Assembly: GCF_016918565.1 (NCBI RefSeq)
Contig: NZ_JAFFQD010000044.1
Location: 1-36,949, forward strand
Source: Desulfogranum marinum
GTDB lineage: Bacteria > Desulfobacterota > Desulfobulbia > Desulfobulbales > Desulfobulbaceae
Direction: 5' to 3'
DNA: 36,949 nucleotides
Every line of letters begins with the position of its first letter. Positions within the stretch are counted from its first letter, which is position 1. The notes under the pieces are model-generated. The model did no database searches, was not told the DNA's origin, and was given only the letters and a program-made list of their open reading frames with translations. This document shows positions 24,118 through 33,794 of this stretch, piece after piece. A program made the position numbers and the translations under genes.

Positions 24118-25326
24118 ATGTCTTCTCGCGTACTATTCATCTGTCATCGAATGCCATACCCACCTAACAAAGGTGATAAAATTCGGTCGTATAATTTTCT
24201 ACGGTATTTGCATAGCATGGGGCATGAGGTGCATCTTGCCTGTTTGATTGACGACCCAGCCGATGAGAGCCATACCGGTGCATTGAGAGAAATGGTTTCA
24301 ACGCTTATGTATGATGTCATTTCTCCACGAACCAAAAAAATAATCGCTGTGTTCAAAGGGTTGCTCTCCTCACAACCTGTCACCATACCCTATTTTTACT
24401 CAAAGGAGCTGCAATCCAGCATTGATAAATTTCTTAGTAACTATGAAGTCGACTCTATCCTTTGTTTTTCTTCCCCTTCAGCAGAATATGTGTATAGGTC
24501 TCAACATTATGAACAAAAGTTGAAAAATGTTCACAAAACGATGGACCTGATCGATGTGGATTCTCATAAGTGGCGACAGTATGCTCAATCGTGCTCTCGA
24601 TTCCTGAGTTGGTTGTATAAACGTGAAGGAGAGTTGCTGCTCGAATACGAGAAGAAAATTATAGCATCTTTTTCAAACACCATTCTCATAAGCGATGCTG
24701 AAAAACAATTATTCAGACAATATGTTCCAGATGCTGCCATAGAGGTGGTAGGCAACGGTGTTGATCTGGAGTTTTTTTCTCCGCTACCCGATGTTATTGA
24801 AGAGCCTGCAACCATAGTTTTTACAGGAGCGATGGATTATTGGCCTAATGTTGAAGGCGTATGCTGGTTTGTTGATAATGTCTTGCCAGGATTACGCCAA
24901 AATAATGCAGGTCTTAAACTTAAGATTGTTGGCAGTAACCCCACACCTCAAATTGAAAAATTGGCAGCTTTAGAGGACGTAAAGGTAACTGGTTTTGTAG
25001 ATGATATCAGGGAGCATATTGCCACGGCCGCTCTTTGTATCGTTCCTCTACAAACAGCTAGGGGGGTGCAGAACAAAGTACTTGAAGCTATGTCTATGGG
25101 GAAGGCCGTTATATGTTCTCCGCAATCTCTGGAGGGGATACGGGCTGTAGTGGGTCAAGATGTGATCGTTGCCAACTCTGCAGAAGAGTTTATAGAGGAG
25201 ATCAGCGGGTACCTGGCAAACAAGGGAGCGAGGCAACAGCTTGGCCAAAATGCAAGAGCGTGCATGGAACAACAATATTCATGGCCTTTACACTTAAAAG
25301 CAATGGAGAGATTGATCCATGCCTAA
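24118..25326 (+). CDS. TIGR03087-type glycosyltransferase of the XrtA system (GT4)
   Basis: The GT-B fold N-terminus RVLFICHRMPYPPNKGDKIRSYNFLRYL is the signature of the PEP-CTERM-locus glycosyltransferase family TIGR03087. The GT4 C-terminal half shows VFTGAMDYWPNVEGVCWF, LKLKIVGSNPT, VTGFVDDIREH, and the nucleotide-sugar site around ARGVQNKVLEAMSMGKAVI. It is cytosolic and would add a sugar to the lipid-linked repeat unit; the donor and linkage are unknown. Its last eight bases overlap the start of the next gene. Confidence 0.93.
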   Translation: MSSRVLFICHRMPYPPNKGDKIRSYNFLRYLHSMGHEVHLACLIDDPADESHTGALREMVSTLMYDVISPRTKKIIAVFKGLLSSQPVTIPYFYSKELQSSIDKFLSNYEVDSILCFSSPSAEYVYRSQHYEQKLKNVHKTMDLIDVDSHKWRQYAQSCSRFLSWLYKREGELLLEYEKKIIASFSNTILISDAEKQLFRQYVPDAAIEVVGNGVDLEFFSPLPDVIEEPATIVFTGAMDYWPNVEGVCWFVDNVLPGLRQNNAGLKLKIVGSNPTPQIEKLAALEDVKVTGFVDDIREHIATAALCIVPLQTARGVQNKVLEAMSMGKAVICSPQSLEGIRAVVGQDVIVANSAEEFIEEISGYLANKGARQQLGQNARACMEQQYSWPLHLKAMERLIHA

Positions 25327-27919
25327 GCGTTCTTTTTCTACAAAATGCACACTGTCTCTGAGTGAACACGGTGGTTTTGATCGGAAAGAATGGCCGGTTC
25401 GCCATGGCCTGCCAATGGCAAGAGGTATAGCAAGAGAATTAGATGATCTCTCATTGGTTGACACTGAAGGAAGACGTGTAAATGTGCAGTTTTCTTGCCT
25501 TGAGTACTGGCCTGATCGGTCTTTTAAATGGCTTATACTGGATTTTCCAGCAAATGTCGAAAGTCATGGCCGTGCTGAATATGAATTATGCACAGTAGCT
25601 GCAGACCGTTCTGATCTATCTCCCTTAATATCTATCCGTGATGATCTTTTTATAATTAATACAGGAGCAACTGAGTTTAAAGTCGGTCGTGGTTCAACTT
25701 TGTTGGAATCAGTATTTTCAAATGGGAGACAGATACTGGAGGATGGTGGCGGTAGTGTACGGCTGGTAACAGCAGGGGCAGAGTTAAATTTCCAGGTCAC
25801 TGCTGCAGAAATTGAAGAAAATGGGCACATATACGCTGCAATTGTTAAAAAAGGGCACTTTGTCGATAATAAAGGCAAACTGTTTTGTAATTGCAACTTG
25901 AGGTTGATTTTTCGAGCTGGCAGCTCTGTACTGGAACTACAGGCAACCTTGCATAATCCAAAGCCGGCACACCACAGAGGTGGTTTATGGGATCTGGGAG
26001 ATAAAGGATCAGTTTGTTTTGATAAATTTGCTGTTGAAATAAATCTTGATGATAAAGAGTGCCGGTATGAGCTAAAACCGGAACTGGCAGATAACCTTAT
26101 TACAACAGATGCATCCTCGTTGATAATTCATCAGAATTCAAGTGGGGGAGAAAACTGGGATTCACCAAACCATGTTGATGCAGACAACCAGCCTACTGTT
26201 TCCTACAAAGGATATAGGGTTTATGGAACTTCGCCTGATGGAGTGGAGCAAAACTTGAAGAAAGGGGAAAGAGCAACCCCTTGGTTAAGAATCGCAGGGA
26301 GTACGCACAGCGTTACCGGTGCTATCGAATACTTTTGGCAGTCTTTTCCCAACACTCTCCGAGCAACTGGACCAACTCTGGAGCTTGGTCTGTTTCCAGA
26401 GGAGCAGGGTAAACCTTATGAGCTTCAGGGGGGCGAGCAGAAGCGGCACTGTGTGTTTCTTGATTTTCATAAAAATGAAATAGAAAGCAAGGTTGAACAG
26501 TACCTAACACCATTAAGCGTTCTAATTAACCAGGATTACTTGGAGAGTACTGCTGTCCTGCCTTATTATGTACCGAAAAATAGTGAATCATATCCAGTTT
26601 ATGAAAACTATATCCAGGCAATCATTGAAGGGGATAACTCCTTTCCCGCAAAGCGGGAAAGAGTAGATGAGTACGGTTGGCGTAATTTTGGTGACCAGTA
26701 TGCTGACCATGAAGCGGTTAATCATGACGGTGGATCACAATTTGTCTCTCATTATAACAACCAGTACGATTTTATTCTTGGAGCAGCCGTGCAGGCGTTA
26801 CGGTCCGGAGACCAACGCTGGTATGAGCTCATGGAGCAACAAGCACTCCATGTGATGGATATTGATATTTATCGTACAAAAAGCGATAAGCACAGCTATA
26901 ACGGTGGATTATTCTGGCATACTGATCATCATCAAAACTGTTCAACCTGTACCCACCGAACCTATACCAAATCAGCTTTTGATCATGGAGCAATCAAGGG
27001 CGCTTATGGTGGTGGCCCTTCCAATGAACACAATTATACTTCAGGGCTCCTCCATTATTACTACCTGAGTGGTGATAAGGATGTCGCAGCAACTGTAATG
27101 GGACTGGCCGACTGGGTTATTGCTCTTGATGATGGAAGGCAAGGTGTTTTTGCCTTTGTTGATGAAGGCCCCACCGGGCTTGCCAGCCAGACCGTTGATG
27201 TCAATTACCACCACCCTGGCCGTGGAGCAGGGAACAGTATTAATGCGCTGATTGACGGATACCGGATAAGTGGAAAACGACATTACCTGCAAAAGGCGGA
27301 AGAGCTGCTGGTCCGTTGCATTCATCCTGAAGATGATATAGACAAGCTTGATCTGACGGAGCCGGAATATAGATGGTCCTATCTGGTATTTCTTCAGATT
27401 TTAGGAAAATATCTCGATTATAAGCAGGAGATTGGAGAACTGGATTATTACTTCCACTATGCAAGAGAAAGTTTGTTGCATTATGCAGACTGGATGATGG
27501 AGCATGAAAAACCGTATAAAGCAGTGTTGGATAAGGTGCTGCTTCCAACGGAAACCTGGCCGGCACAAGATGTGCGTAAAAGTCATGTCCTGTTTCTTGC
27601 AGCCAAGTATGGGGTGTCAGAACAGAAACAGAAGTACAGAGAAAAGGCTAAGTTCTTTTATACAACCGGACTGGATGATCTTTTAAGCTTTCCTACGGCC
27701 TCTTTTACTCGACCTCAGGTAATAATGGCAGTGTATGGTTACCTGTACCAGTATTTTTCCACTCATCAGGATGTTGTTACTCTCTCCCCTCACAACTATA
27801 ACTTTGGTTCACCAAGCCAATTTCAACCGCAGAGAGCGCGACTGAAAACAGCCCTGAAAAATAAATTGAGTATTGTAAAAGACTTTGCCGTATCCAAATT
27901 ACCATTGAGGGCCGGTTGA
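25319..27919 (+). CDS. YetA / exo-rhamnogalacturonan lyase-like (PcRGLX) protein
   Basis: The N-terminal 110 residues contain RKEWPVRHGLPMARG, VDTEGRRVNVQFSCLEYWPDRSFKWLILDF, the hallmark of YetA/PcRGLX-type proteins with a beta-barrel plus beta-sandwich front. From about residue 440 an alpha-helical toroid-like region carries conserved His/Tyr patches (FWHTDHHQNC, THRTYTKSAF, EHNYTSGLLHYYYLSGD, VNYHHPGRGAG). The 866-residue length is usual for the family. No signal peptide is visible, so it is predicted to be cytoplasmic, which is odd for a polysaccharide lyase. It overlaps the upstream glycosyltransferase gene and is followed directly by another, so it belongs to the operon. Function and substrate are inferred only from family resemblance. 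Confidence 0.65.
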   Translation: MPKRSFSTKCTLSLSEHGGFDRKEWPVRHGLPMARGIARELDDLSLVDTEGRRVNVQFSCLEYWPDRSFKWLILDFPANVESHGRAEYELCTVAADRSDLSPLISIRDDLFIINTGATEFKVGRGSTLLESVFSNGRQILEDGGGSVRLVTAGAELNFQVTAAEIEENGHIYAAIVKKGHFVDNKGKLFCNCNLRLIFRAGSSVLELQATLHNPKPAHHRGGLWDLGDKGSVCFDKFAVEINLDDKECRYELKPELADNLITTDASSLIIHQNSSGGENWDSPNHVDADNQPTVSYKGYRVYGTSPDGVEQNLKKGERATPWLRIAGSTHSVTGAIEYFWQSFPNTLRATGPTLELGLFPEEQGKPYELQGGEQKRHCVFLDFHKNEIESKVEQYLTPLSVLINQDYLESTAVLPYYVPKNSESYPVYENYIQAIIEGDNSFPAKRERVDEYGWRNFGDQYADHEAVNHDGGSQFVSHYNNQYDFILGAAVQALRSGDQRWYELMEQQALHVMDIDIYRTKSDKHSYNGGLFWHTDHHQNCSTCTHRTYTKSAFDHGAIKGAYGGGPSNEHNYTSGLLHYYYLSGDKDVAATVMGLADWVIALDDGRQGVFAFVDEGPTGLASQTVDVNYHHPGRGAGNSINALIDGYRISGKRHYLQKAEELLVRCIHPEDDIDKLDLTEPEYRWSYLVFLQILGKYLDYKQEIGELDYYFHYARESLLHYADWMMEHEKPYKAVLDKVLLPTETWPAQDVRKSHVLFLAAKYGVSEQKQKYREKAKFFYTTGLDDLLSFPTASFTRPQVIMAVYGYLYQYFSTHQDVVTLSPHNYNFGSPSQFQPQRARLKTALKNKLSIVKDFAVSKLPLRAG

Positions 27920-27921
27920 GC

Positions 27922-29040
27922 ATGGCGGTAATTGCCTACGTTGTCAACAGTCTGAATCTTGGAGGCACAGAACACCTTGTCGTGCAGATGAGCGAGGTCT
28001 ACCGTAATGAACATGACATATTGATCATCTGCCTGGATGAGCCCGGTCTTTGGGCTGAAAGACTTAGGGAGCAGGGCATTGCAGTGCATTGTTGCCGGCG
28101 TCAACCTGGTTTGGATTTAAATGTCGCACGCAAAATTGCAAATATTTGTCAGTTTAATAAGGTGGATATAATCCATGCTCATCAATGCACAGCCTGGTTT
28201 TATAGTGCCCTATCGCGGTTGATTTATAGAAAAAACAAGTTGCTCTTTGAGGAGCATGGTCGCCATTACCCGGAAGTGTATAGCTGGAAAAAGAATTTTA
28301 TCAATAAACTCGTCATCCAGCATTTAACGCATGTTACAGTAGCAGTTTCGGAAGACGTTCGTAAACGACTGGTTAAGTATGAAGGTCTTTCACAAAAGAA
28401 TATACAGGTTGTCTACAATGGTGTTCACTCACCTGTTCTAATCAGTGCGGAGAAACGCAAAAAAATACGCAATATATTCGGTATTGCTGAAGATGATTTT
28501 TTGATCGGTAGTGTTGGCCGTCTTGATGCAATTAAAAATTATCCTATGTTATTGGCTGCTTTTGCCAGGTTTGTGGAAAAATATCCAAAGGCAAAACTGA
28601 TGCTTGTCGGCGATGGCCCGGAGAAAAAAAAGCTTCATGAACTCGCCACAGAATTAGGCTGCGAAGCAGATGTCATTTTTACTGGCTACCGCAGTGATGC
28701 CACAGAGCTTTTACAATGTTTCGACCTTTTTGTTCTGTGCAGTTTTAGTGAAGGTACTTCCATGGCTTTGCTGGAAGCCATGGCCTCTTCCATTGCTTCG
28801 GTGGTAACTGATGTGGGAGGAAACCCGGAGCTCATTGTTGATAAAGTAAATGGATGGGTCATCACTTCAGATGACGATATTGCACTTGAAAACGTCATGC
28901 TTGAAGCCATTAACAATAAAAAGCAAACTGTTCACCTGGCTCAAATGGCTAAAAAACGTTACGAAGAGCAATTTACTTTTGAAGCTATGATAGCCAGATA
29001 CCGATCTATGTACTCCACCTTAATAGGGCAGCAAAAGTGA
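27922..29040 (+). CDS. GT4-family glycosyltransferase
   Basis: This GT-B enzyme has the Rossmann start VIAYVVNSLNLGGTEHLVVQMS, the acceptor-domain segment LFEEHGRHYPEVY, the donor-domain start FLIGSVGRLDAIKNYPMLLAAF and VGDGPEKKKL. The retaining-GT4 motif is FSEGTSMALLEAMASSIASVVTDVGG. It transfers a sugar to the EPS repeat unit on the inner face of the membrane; the sugar is unknown. The ATG at 27922 is preferred. A TTG at 27916 overlaps the previous stop, so coupled translation is likely either way. The stop overlaps the next GTG start. Confidence 0.9.
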   Translation: MAVIAYVVNSLNLGGTEHLVVQMSEVYRNEHDILIICLDEPGLWAERLREQGIAVHCCRRQPGLDLNVARKIANICQFNKVDIIHAHQCTAWFYSALSRLIYRKNKLLFEEHGRHYPEVYSWKKNFINKLVIQHLTHVTVAVSEDVRKRLVKYEGLSQKNIQVVYNGVHSPVLISAEKRKKIRNIFGIAEDDFLIGSVGRLDAIKNYPMLLAAFARFVEKYPKAKLMLVGDGPEKKKLHELATELGCEADVIFTGYRSDATELLQCFDLFVLCSFSEGTSMALLEAMASSIASVVTDVGGNPELIVDKVNGWVITSDDDIALENVMLEAINNKKQTVHLAQMAKKRYEEQFTFEAMIARYRSMYSTLIGQQK

Positions 29041-29618
29041 AAGCCTTTGCGAAAAAGGTCATAAATTATTGTTGTGTAGTGTTAGTTGCTCCCTGTGGCT
29101 TTTTAAGCTTTCTTGAAAAAAAAATCCTGCCTGGTTCCGAAGTTATTTTTTCTTTTTTTGCTCAGAGTTTTGCTCTTGTCCCCGGAATAATAGGGGTTTT
29201 TCTTAGGCGGTCTTATTATTACCAAACCACCAGTTCCTGTTCTCTGAACTGCAATATCGGTTTTGGTACTATTCTCACCCACCGAGAGGTTATAATCAGC
29301 CCAGGAGTATCCATTGGCAACTACGGTGTTATTGGCTCTGTGCGAATTAACTCCGGTTGTGAAATAGGCAGCCGGGTGAGTATCACTAGCGGTAAAAAGC
29401 AACATACTCTGCAGGCTGATGGCACGTGGTCTTCCTTTGCCCATGACTCGGCCAAACAGCTTGAAATTGGTGAGAATGTCTGGATCGGTGAAGGTGCAAT
29501 AATCCTTGCTGATGTGAGCCCCAAAACTCTGGTTGGTGCTGGTGCCGTTGTGGCCAAAACATTTGGCAAAGGCTGTGTAGTTGCTGGTAACCCTGCCGCT
29601 AAGGTTGGAGACTTATAA
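29037..29618 (+). CDS. Hexapeptide-repeat (LbH) acetyltransferase
   Basis: Left-handed beta-helix repeats are clear from about residue 75: CNIGFGTILTHREVIISPGVSIGN, GCEIGSRVSI, IGENVWIGEGAIILADV, VGAGAVVAKTF, AGNPAAKV. This is typical of serine-acetyltransferase-like sugar O-acetyltransferases. The first 60 residues are unusually hydrophobic (INYCCVVLVAPCGFLSF, IFSFFAQSFALVPGIIGVF) and may attach it to the membrane. The start is GTG at 29037, overlapping the upstream TGA by four bases. It probably acetylates a sugar of the repeat unit. Confidence 0.82.
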   Translation: MKAFAKKVINYCCVVLVAPCGFLSFLEKKILPGSEVIFSFFAQSFALVPGIIGVFLRRSYYYQTTSSCSLNCNIGFGTILTHREVIISPGVSIGNYGVIGSVRINSGCEIGSRVSITSGKKQHTLQADGTWSSFAHDSAKQLEIGENVWIGEGAIILADVSPKTLVGAGAVVAKTFGKGCVVAGNPAAKVGDL

Positions 29619-29647
29619 TCAATAATAGGTTTTGATGAAGTAGTTTT

Positions 29648-31558
29648 ATGTGCGGAATAGCTGGTTTTTACACAATAGCAGGGCATGATACGGCGAGTAG
29701 TAATTCTCGTATAAGGAAGATGACTGATAGCATCCAGCATCGTGGACCCGATGAAGAAGGCTATTATGTTGATGATAATATTGCCCTTGGCCACCGTCGC
29801 CTTAGTATTATTGACCTTGCCAGTGGTCAGCAGCCAATGGCGATCGCCGAAGGCCGGTTCCAGATTGTCTTTAATGGTGAAATATATAATTTTCAGGAGA
29901 TCAGGCAAGAACTCAAAAAGAGAGGATGCAGTTTTTCAACCAATAGCGATACAGAAGTAATTCTGCATTCCTATCGCCAGTGGGGGGAAGAGTGTGTAAA
30001 CCGATTTAACGGTATGTTTGCTTTTGCCATATGGGATAAAGCAGAAAAAACACTTTTTTTGGCAAGGGATAGGGTCGGTAAAAAACCTTTATATTATTTT
30101 TGGGATGGAAGTTTTTTTTCTTTTGCTTCAGAGCTGAAAGCTGTCAGCATAGAAAACGACAAAACAAGAGATATAGATTGCCAAGCTCTCGACTGTTATT
30201 TCTCCTTCGGCTATATCCCGTCTCCTAAAACCGTTTTTAAAAATGTTGCTAAACTTGAACCTGCTCATACTCTCACAGTAAATGCGTCCGGTTTAACAAA
30301 GAAGCAATACTGGCATTTGCGTCTGGCGCCGGATAACAGTCTCACTCTTGATACAGCAACAGAGCGATTCGAAGAGCTACTTGATGATGCAACCAGGATG
30401 CGCCTTGTTAGCGAAGTACCATTGGGAGCATTTTTATCAGGTGGGATCGATTCAACCCTAGTCGTTTCTTCTATGGCAAAAATGTCAAATAAGCCGGTGC
30501 TGACCAATACAATTGGCTTTACAGGGTTTGCAGATGAAACGAGGTTAGCAAAAGGTGTTGCTGATGCTTTCCAGGCAGACCATCGGGAGTTTTCTTTAAC
30601 CCCTGATTGTGCTGAAATTCTACCGCAGATTGCCCATCATTTTGATGAGCCTTTTGCTGATTCGAGTGCAGTGCCGACTTGGTATGTTTGTCAGATGGCA
30701 AGGAAAAATGTAACAGTCGTCCTGTCGGGTGATGGGGGGGATGAAAGTTTTGGTGGCTATACCTTTCGCTACCTTCCCCACATGTTTGAATCTCGCATAA
30801 GGAAAGCCGTACCTGTGGCTCTAAGGTCCCTACTTTTTGGTCCTTTGGGTACTAACTGGCCTGCTTCAGCAAAGCTTTCAAAGCCATTGCGGCTTAAAAC
30901 AATTTTTGAAAACCTCAGTATCAGTGATGTTGAAGCCTACTATAACGATCTTATCTGGTTGCGCAGTGATATGAGGCAAAAATTGTACTCAGAAGCGTTT
31001 CACAAGCACCTGAGAGGGTACACTCCTTTTGAGGCAGTAGCTCCGCTCTATTCTGGTGAGGTAGCAGCGCATTTAGAACAACAGGAGTTGATTACACCTC
31101 TGATGCGCGCCCAGTACGCTGATGTCAATTTTTATATGACAGAAGATGTCTTGGTGAAAGTGGACAGAATGAGCATGGCACATTCTCTAGAGGTTCGTTC
31201 GCCTCTCCTTGATTATCGTATTCTCGAGTTTGCGGCTATTCTGCCAGATCACCTGAAAATCGACAACCAAAAGGGCAAGGTCGTTTTAAGAAACCTTGCC
31301 GCAAAAAGATTGCCTAAAGAAATATTGAAGCAACCCAAATCGGGATTTGCCGCACCGATAGCCAAATGGCTCAGAACTGATTTAAAAGAAATGATGGAAA
31401 GCTCCCTGTCTAGAGGTGATGGGCTTGTCTCTGAATTATTTTCAAAGAATGTGCTTGATGACATGTGGCGAGAACATACTTTAGAAAAACGTGATCATTC
31501 AGTATTTCTTTGGGCTGTTTTGATGCTTGATATGTGGGAGAAACATGCACTCAAATAA
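29648..31558 (+). CDS. Asparagine-synthase-like amidotransferase of the XrtA system
   Basis: The class II glutamine amidotransferase domain begins MCGIAGFY, where Cys2 is the catalytic nucleophile after Met removal. It continues with HRGPDEEGYYVDDNIALGHRRLSIID and VFNGEIYNF. The synthetase domain has the ATP-binding SGGIDST (about residue 264), LSGDGGDESFGGYTFRY and LVKVDRMSMAHSLEVRSPLLD. The 636-residue length and context match the exosortase-locus amidotransferase TIGR03108. It probably amidates a uronic acid or similar group of the polysaccharide rather than making asparagine. The next gene begins within its last codons. Confidence 0.92.
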   Translation: MCGIAGFYTIAGHDTASSNSRIRKMTDSIQHRGPDEEGYYVDDNIALGHRRLSIIDLASGQQPMAIAEGRFQIVFNGEIYNFQEIRQELKKRGCSFSTNSDTEVILHSYRQWGEECVNRFNGMFAFAIWDKAEKTLFLARDRVGKKPLYYFWDGSFFSFASELKAVSIENDKTRDIDCQALDCYFSFGYIPSPKTVFKNVAKLEPAHTLTVNASGLTKKQYWHLRLAPDNSLTLDTATERFEELLDDATRMRLVSEVPLGAFLSGGIDSTLVVSSMAKMSNKPVLTNTIGFTGFADETRLAKGVADAFQADHREFSLTPDCAEILPQIAHHFDEPFADSSAVPTWYVCQMARKNVTVVLSGDGGDESFGGYTFRYLPHMFESRIRKAVPVALRSLLFGPLGTNWPASAKLSKPLRLKTIFENLSISDVEAYYNDLIWLRSDMRQKLYSEAFHKHLRGYTPFEAVAPLYSGEVAAHLEQQELITPLMRAQYADVNFYMTEDVLVKVDRMSMAHSLEVRSPLLDYRILEFAAILPDHLKIDNQKGKVVLRNLAAKRLPKEILKQPKSGFAAPIAKWLRTDLKEMMESSLSRGDGLVSELFSKNVLDDMWREHTLEKRDHSVFLWAVLMLDMWEKHALK

Positions 31559-32669
31559 ACCGATTAAAGTTCTCCAGTTGGGCAGCCCTAGCGGTTTATA
31601 TGGCGCTGAGAGATGGATTCTTGCCCTTATTAAATACCTTGACCCGCAGAAAGTCGTATCTGTGGTTGGTGTTATAAAAGATGATCCAAAACAAGATGCA
31701 AAACTGTGCCAGGAGGCAAAGGCACTGGGGTACGAAACCATAGAGTTTGAAGCACATGGAAAGGTGAATTTTTCAATTATCAAGCAACTAAAAAAATATC
31801 TCGTTGATGAACGTATAGATATTTTGCATACCCACTTTTATAAAACTGACATTGTCGGGTTGTTAGCTACGCGAGGGATATCGTGCAAAATAATTTCAAC
31901 ACCGCATGGTTGGAGTAAAAACGGAGATATCAAGCTTTGGTGTTACGAGATGCTTGATAGAATAGCCTTGCCTTTTATGGATGCTGTAGCCCCTTTGTCG
32001 GAAGACCTATATCAGCCGCTCAAGAAAATTCCTGGCCTTGATAAGAAGCTTCACCTCATTATTAACGGTGTCGATCTCTCAGAGGTAAGTGTATCAGAAG
32101 TAATTACTCCCGATGTGTTAGCTGCAAAGAATTCTGGAAAATTTATTCTGGGCTACATCGGACAGCTTATACCGCGAAAGGGTCTTGAGGTTTTGCTCAA
32201 GGCACTCACAAATGTTAAAAACATTGATTGGGAGTTATATCTAGTTGGGGAAGGAGAGCAGCGAGAAGAGCTCCAAAAATTATGTCAGAACATGGGGATT
32301 GCCGACTCAGTTCATTTTGTAGGTTTTCGCCAGGATAGATTGGAATTTTTGCGTGGCTTTGATGTCTTTGTCTTGCCCTCACGGCTGGAGGGTATTCCAA
32401 GATGTTTAATGGAGTCAATGGCTGCCAATGTTCCAATCATAGCTTCCAATATTCCTGGATGTAATGATTTGATTATACATGAAAGAACCGGCCTTTTGTT
32501 TAAACTGGATGATCATGCTGACCTTTCTAGTCAAATCGAAAAATTGGTAAAATCTGAAAAGTTAAGAAGTAGTCTGGATAAAGCAGCATTTTCCTTTGTT
32601 ACTGAGAACTATTCTGCCGCACATATGGCTCAAAAGTACCAGAAATGTTTTATAAATTTAATCAACTGA
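31545..32669 (+). CDS. GT4-family glycosyltransferase
   Basis: The start MHSNKPIKVLQLGSPSGLYGAERWIL lies 14 bases inside the preceding gene, with GGAG (31537-31540) correctly spaced; the in-frame ATG at 31527 is less likely. The acceptor domain shows LHTHFYKTDIVGLLATR and TPHGWSKNGD. The donor domain shows LGYIGQLIPRKGLEVLLKAL, LVGEGEQREEL, HFVGFRQDRLEFLRGFDVFVLPS and the GT4 signature RLEGIPRCLMESMAANVPIIASN. This is a cytosolic retaining glycosyltransferase of the EPS assembly line; donor and acceptor are unknown. Confidence 0.9.
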   Translation: MHSNKPIKVLQLGSPSGLYGAERWILALIKYLDPQKVVSVVGVIKDDPKQDAKLCQEAKALGYETIEFEAHGKVNFSIIKQLKKYLVDERIDILHTHFYKTDIVGLLATRGISCKIISTPHGWSKNGDIKLWCYEMLDRIALPFMDAVAPLSEDLYQPLKKIPGLDKKLHLIINGVDLSEVSVSEVITPDVLAAKNSGKFILGYIGQLIPRKGLEVLLKALTNVKNIDWELYLVGEGEQREELQKLCQNMGIADSVHFVGFRQDRLEFLRGFDVFVLPSRLEGIPRCLMESMAANVPIIASNIPGCNDLIIHERTGLLFKLDDHADLSSQIEKLVKSEKLRSSLDKAAFSFVTENYSAAHMAQKYQKCFINLIN

Positions 32670-32704
32670 TTTAATTTATAAAAACCACTTTCACAAGAGA
32701 AGTC

Positions 32705-33649
32705 ATGATCGATTTTTCAATCATTATCCCCGCAAAAAATGAAGAGACAAATATAGCGCATTGTCTTGACTCGATCAACGCCGTCAAGTTCGATCACAAC
32801 CGTTTTGAAGTGTTGGTTGTCGATAACGGATCCATTGATCGGACAGTGGATGTCGCAAATGAAAAAAATGCCAAAGTTTTCGTTCAGCCGGACCTGACCA
32901 TTTCCGGACTACGAAACTTCGGTGCGAATAAGTCAATCGGTAAAGTTCTCGTCTTTCTTGATGCTGATTGTACGGTTAGGCAAAACTGGTTGGATGCTGC
33001 CGAAGGGTATTTAGGTGATAGTAACCTTGCCTGTTTTGGCTCTCCACCGGTTGTACCTGATGATGCAACCTGGGTACAAAAAACCTGGTTCAGCATTCGT
33101 AAAAAAAAGAGTCCCGTCGAAGATGTCGAATGGCTTGAATCGATGAACATGTTCGTCCCGCGAGAAACCTTTTTGGCTGTTAATGGTTTCAATGAACGGC
33201 TGGTGACTTGTGAAGATTATGATTTATCCATTCGCCTGCAAAAACACGGGAGGATTATTGCTGATCAGCGTATCATTGCTGTGCACCATGGTGAAGCCAG
33301 AGATTTAGCAAATTTCTTTCGCAAGGAACGGTGGCGTGCTACAAGTAATCGGGAACGGCTTGTGGGTATAGAATTCAATCTGCGAGAAGTACCCAGTTTA
33401 GTGCTGCCAATACTATATTGTTTGCTGGCGCTTGTTTTTGTGGTGTATCTATTTTTGTTCGGCCTTTTTGACGGCAGCAGAATAAATTCGACTTGGGTTT
33501 TTCTCCTGCTCCTCTGGCAGGTGCCCCTGCTGGTTCTCTCGTTCTGGAAAATTCGTCAACAGTTTTGTTTATTTACCGGACTGCAGCTTTTTGTTCTCTT
33601 AAATGTTTATTTTTATGCGCGTGGTCTCGCTTGTATGAAAAAATGTTAA
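32705..33649 (+). CDS. GT2-family glycosyltransferase with C-terminal membrane segments
   Basis: This GT-A enzyme starts IDFSIIIPAKNEETNIAHCLDSI, with the metal-binding VLVFLDADCT, an acceptor-region EWLESMNMFVPRETFLAVNGFNE and the ED pair in VTCEDYDLSIRL. Three hydrophobic segments follow residue 235 (LVLPILYCLLALVFVVYLFLF and two more), placing it at the inner membrane. It is an inverting glycosyltransferase of the EPS pathway. The 35-bp gap and the presence of GAGA before the ATG suggest it is still in the operon. Confidence 0.9.
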   Translation: MIDFSIIIPAKNEETNIAHCLDSINAVKFDHNRFEVLVVDNGSIDRTVDVANEKNAKVFVQPDLTISGLRNFGANKSIGKVLVFLDADCTVRQNWLDAAEGYLGDSNLACFGSPPVVPDDATWVQKTWFSIRKKKSPVEDVEWLESMNMFVPRETFLAVNGFNERLVTCEDYDLSIRLQKHGRIIADQRIIAVHHGEARDLANFFRKERWRATSNRERLVGIEFNLREVPSLVLPILYCLLALVFVVYLFLFGLFDGSRINSTWVFLLLLWQVPLLVLSFWKIRQQFCLFTGLQLFVLLNVYFYARGLACMKKC

Positions 33650-33720
33650 CCAGCTATTTCTGTGTGGATAAATGAACTTTTGTCGAATTTCTCTTTGAAC
33701 CCGAACAGGAGGTACAAGGC

Positions 33721-33783
33721 ATGTTTTTAATCAGAGGTAAGGACAGGGGCGCTAAGGCCCTCCATTTTCTGGAAAAGACCTAA
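33721..33783 (+). CDS. Possible 20-residue leader peptide with strong ribosome site
   Basis: AGGAGGT (33707-33713) sits seven bases before ATG 33721, which opens a 20-codon frame (MFLIRGKDRGAKALHFLEKT) ending at TAA 33781. It stops 11 bases before the O-ligase ATG. It has by far the best Shine-Dalgarno sequence in this part of the locus, yet codes for a tiny peptide. It could be a leader controlling the ligase gene, a small protein, or chance. The rest of the spacer shows nothing else. Confidence 0.4.
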   Translation: MFLIRGKDRGAKALHFLEKT

Positions 33784-33794
33784 ACTGAAAATTG

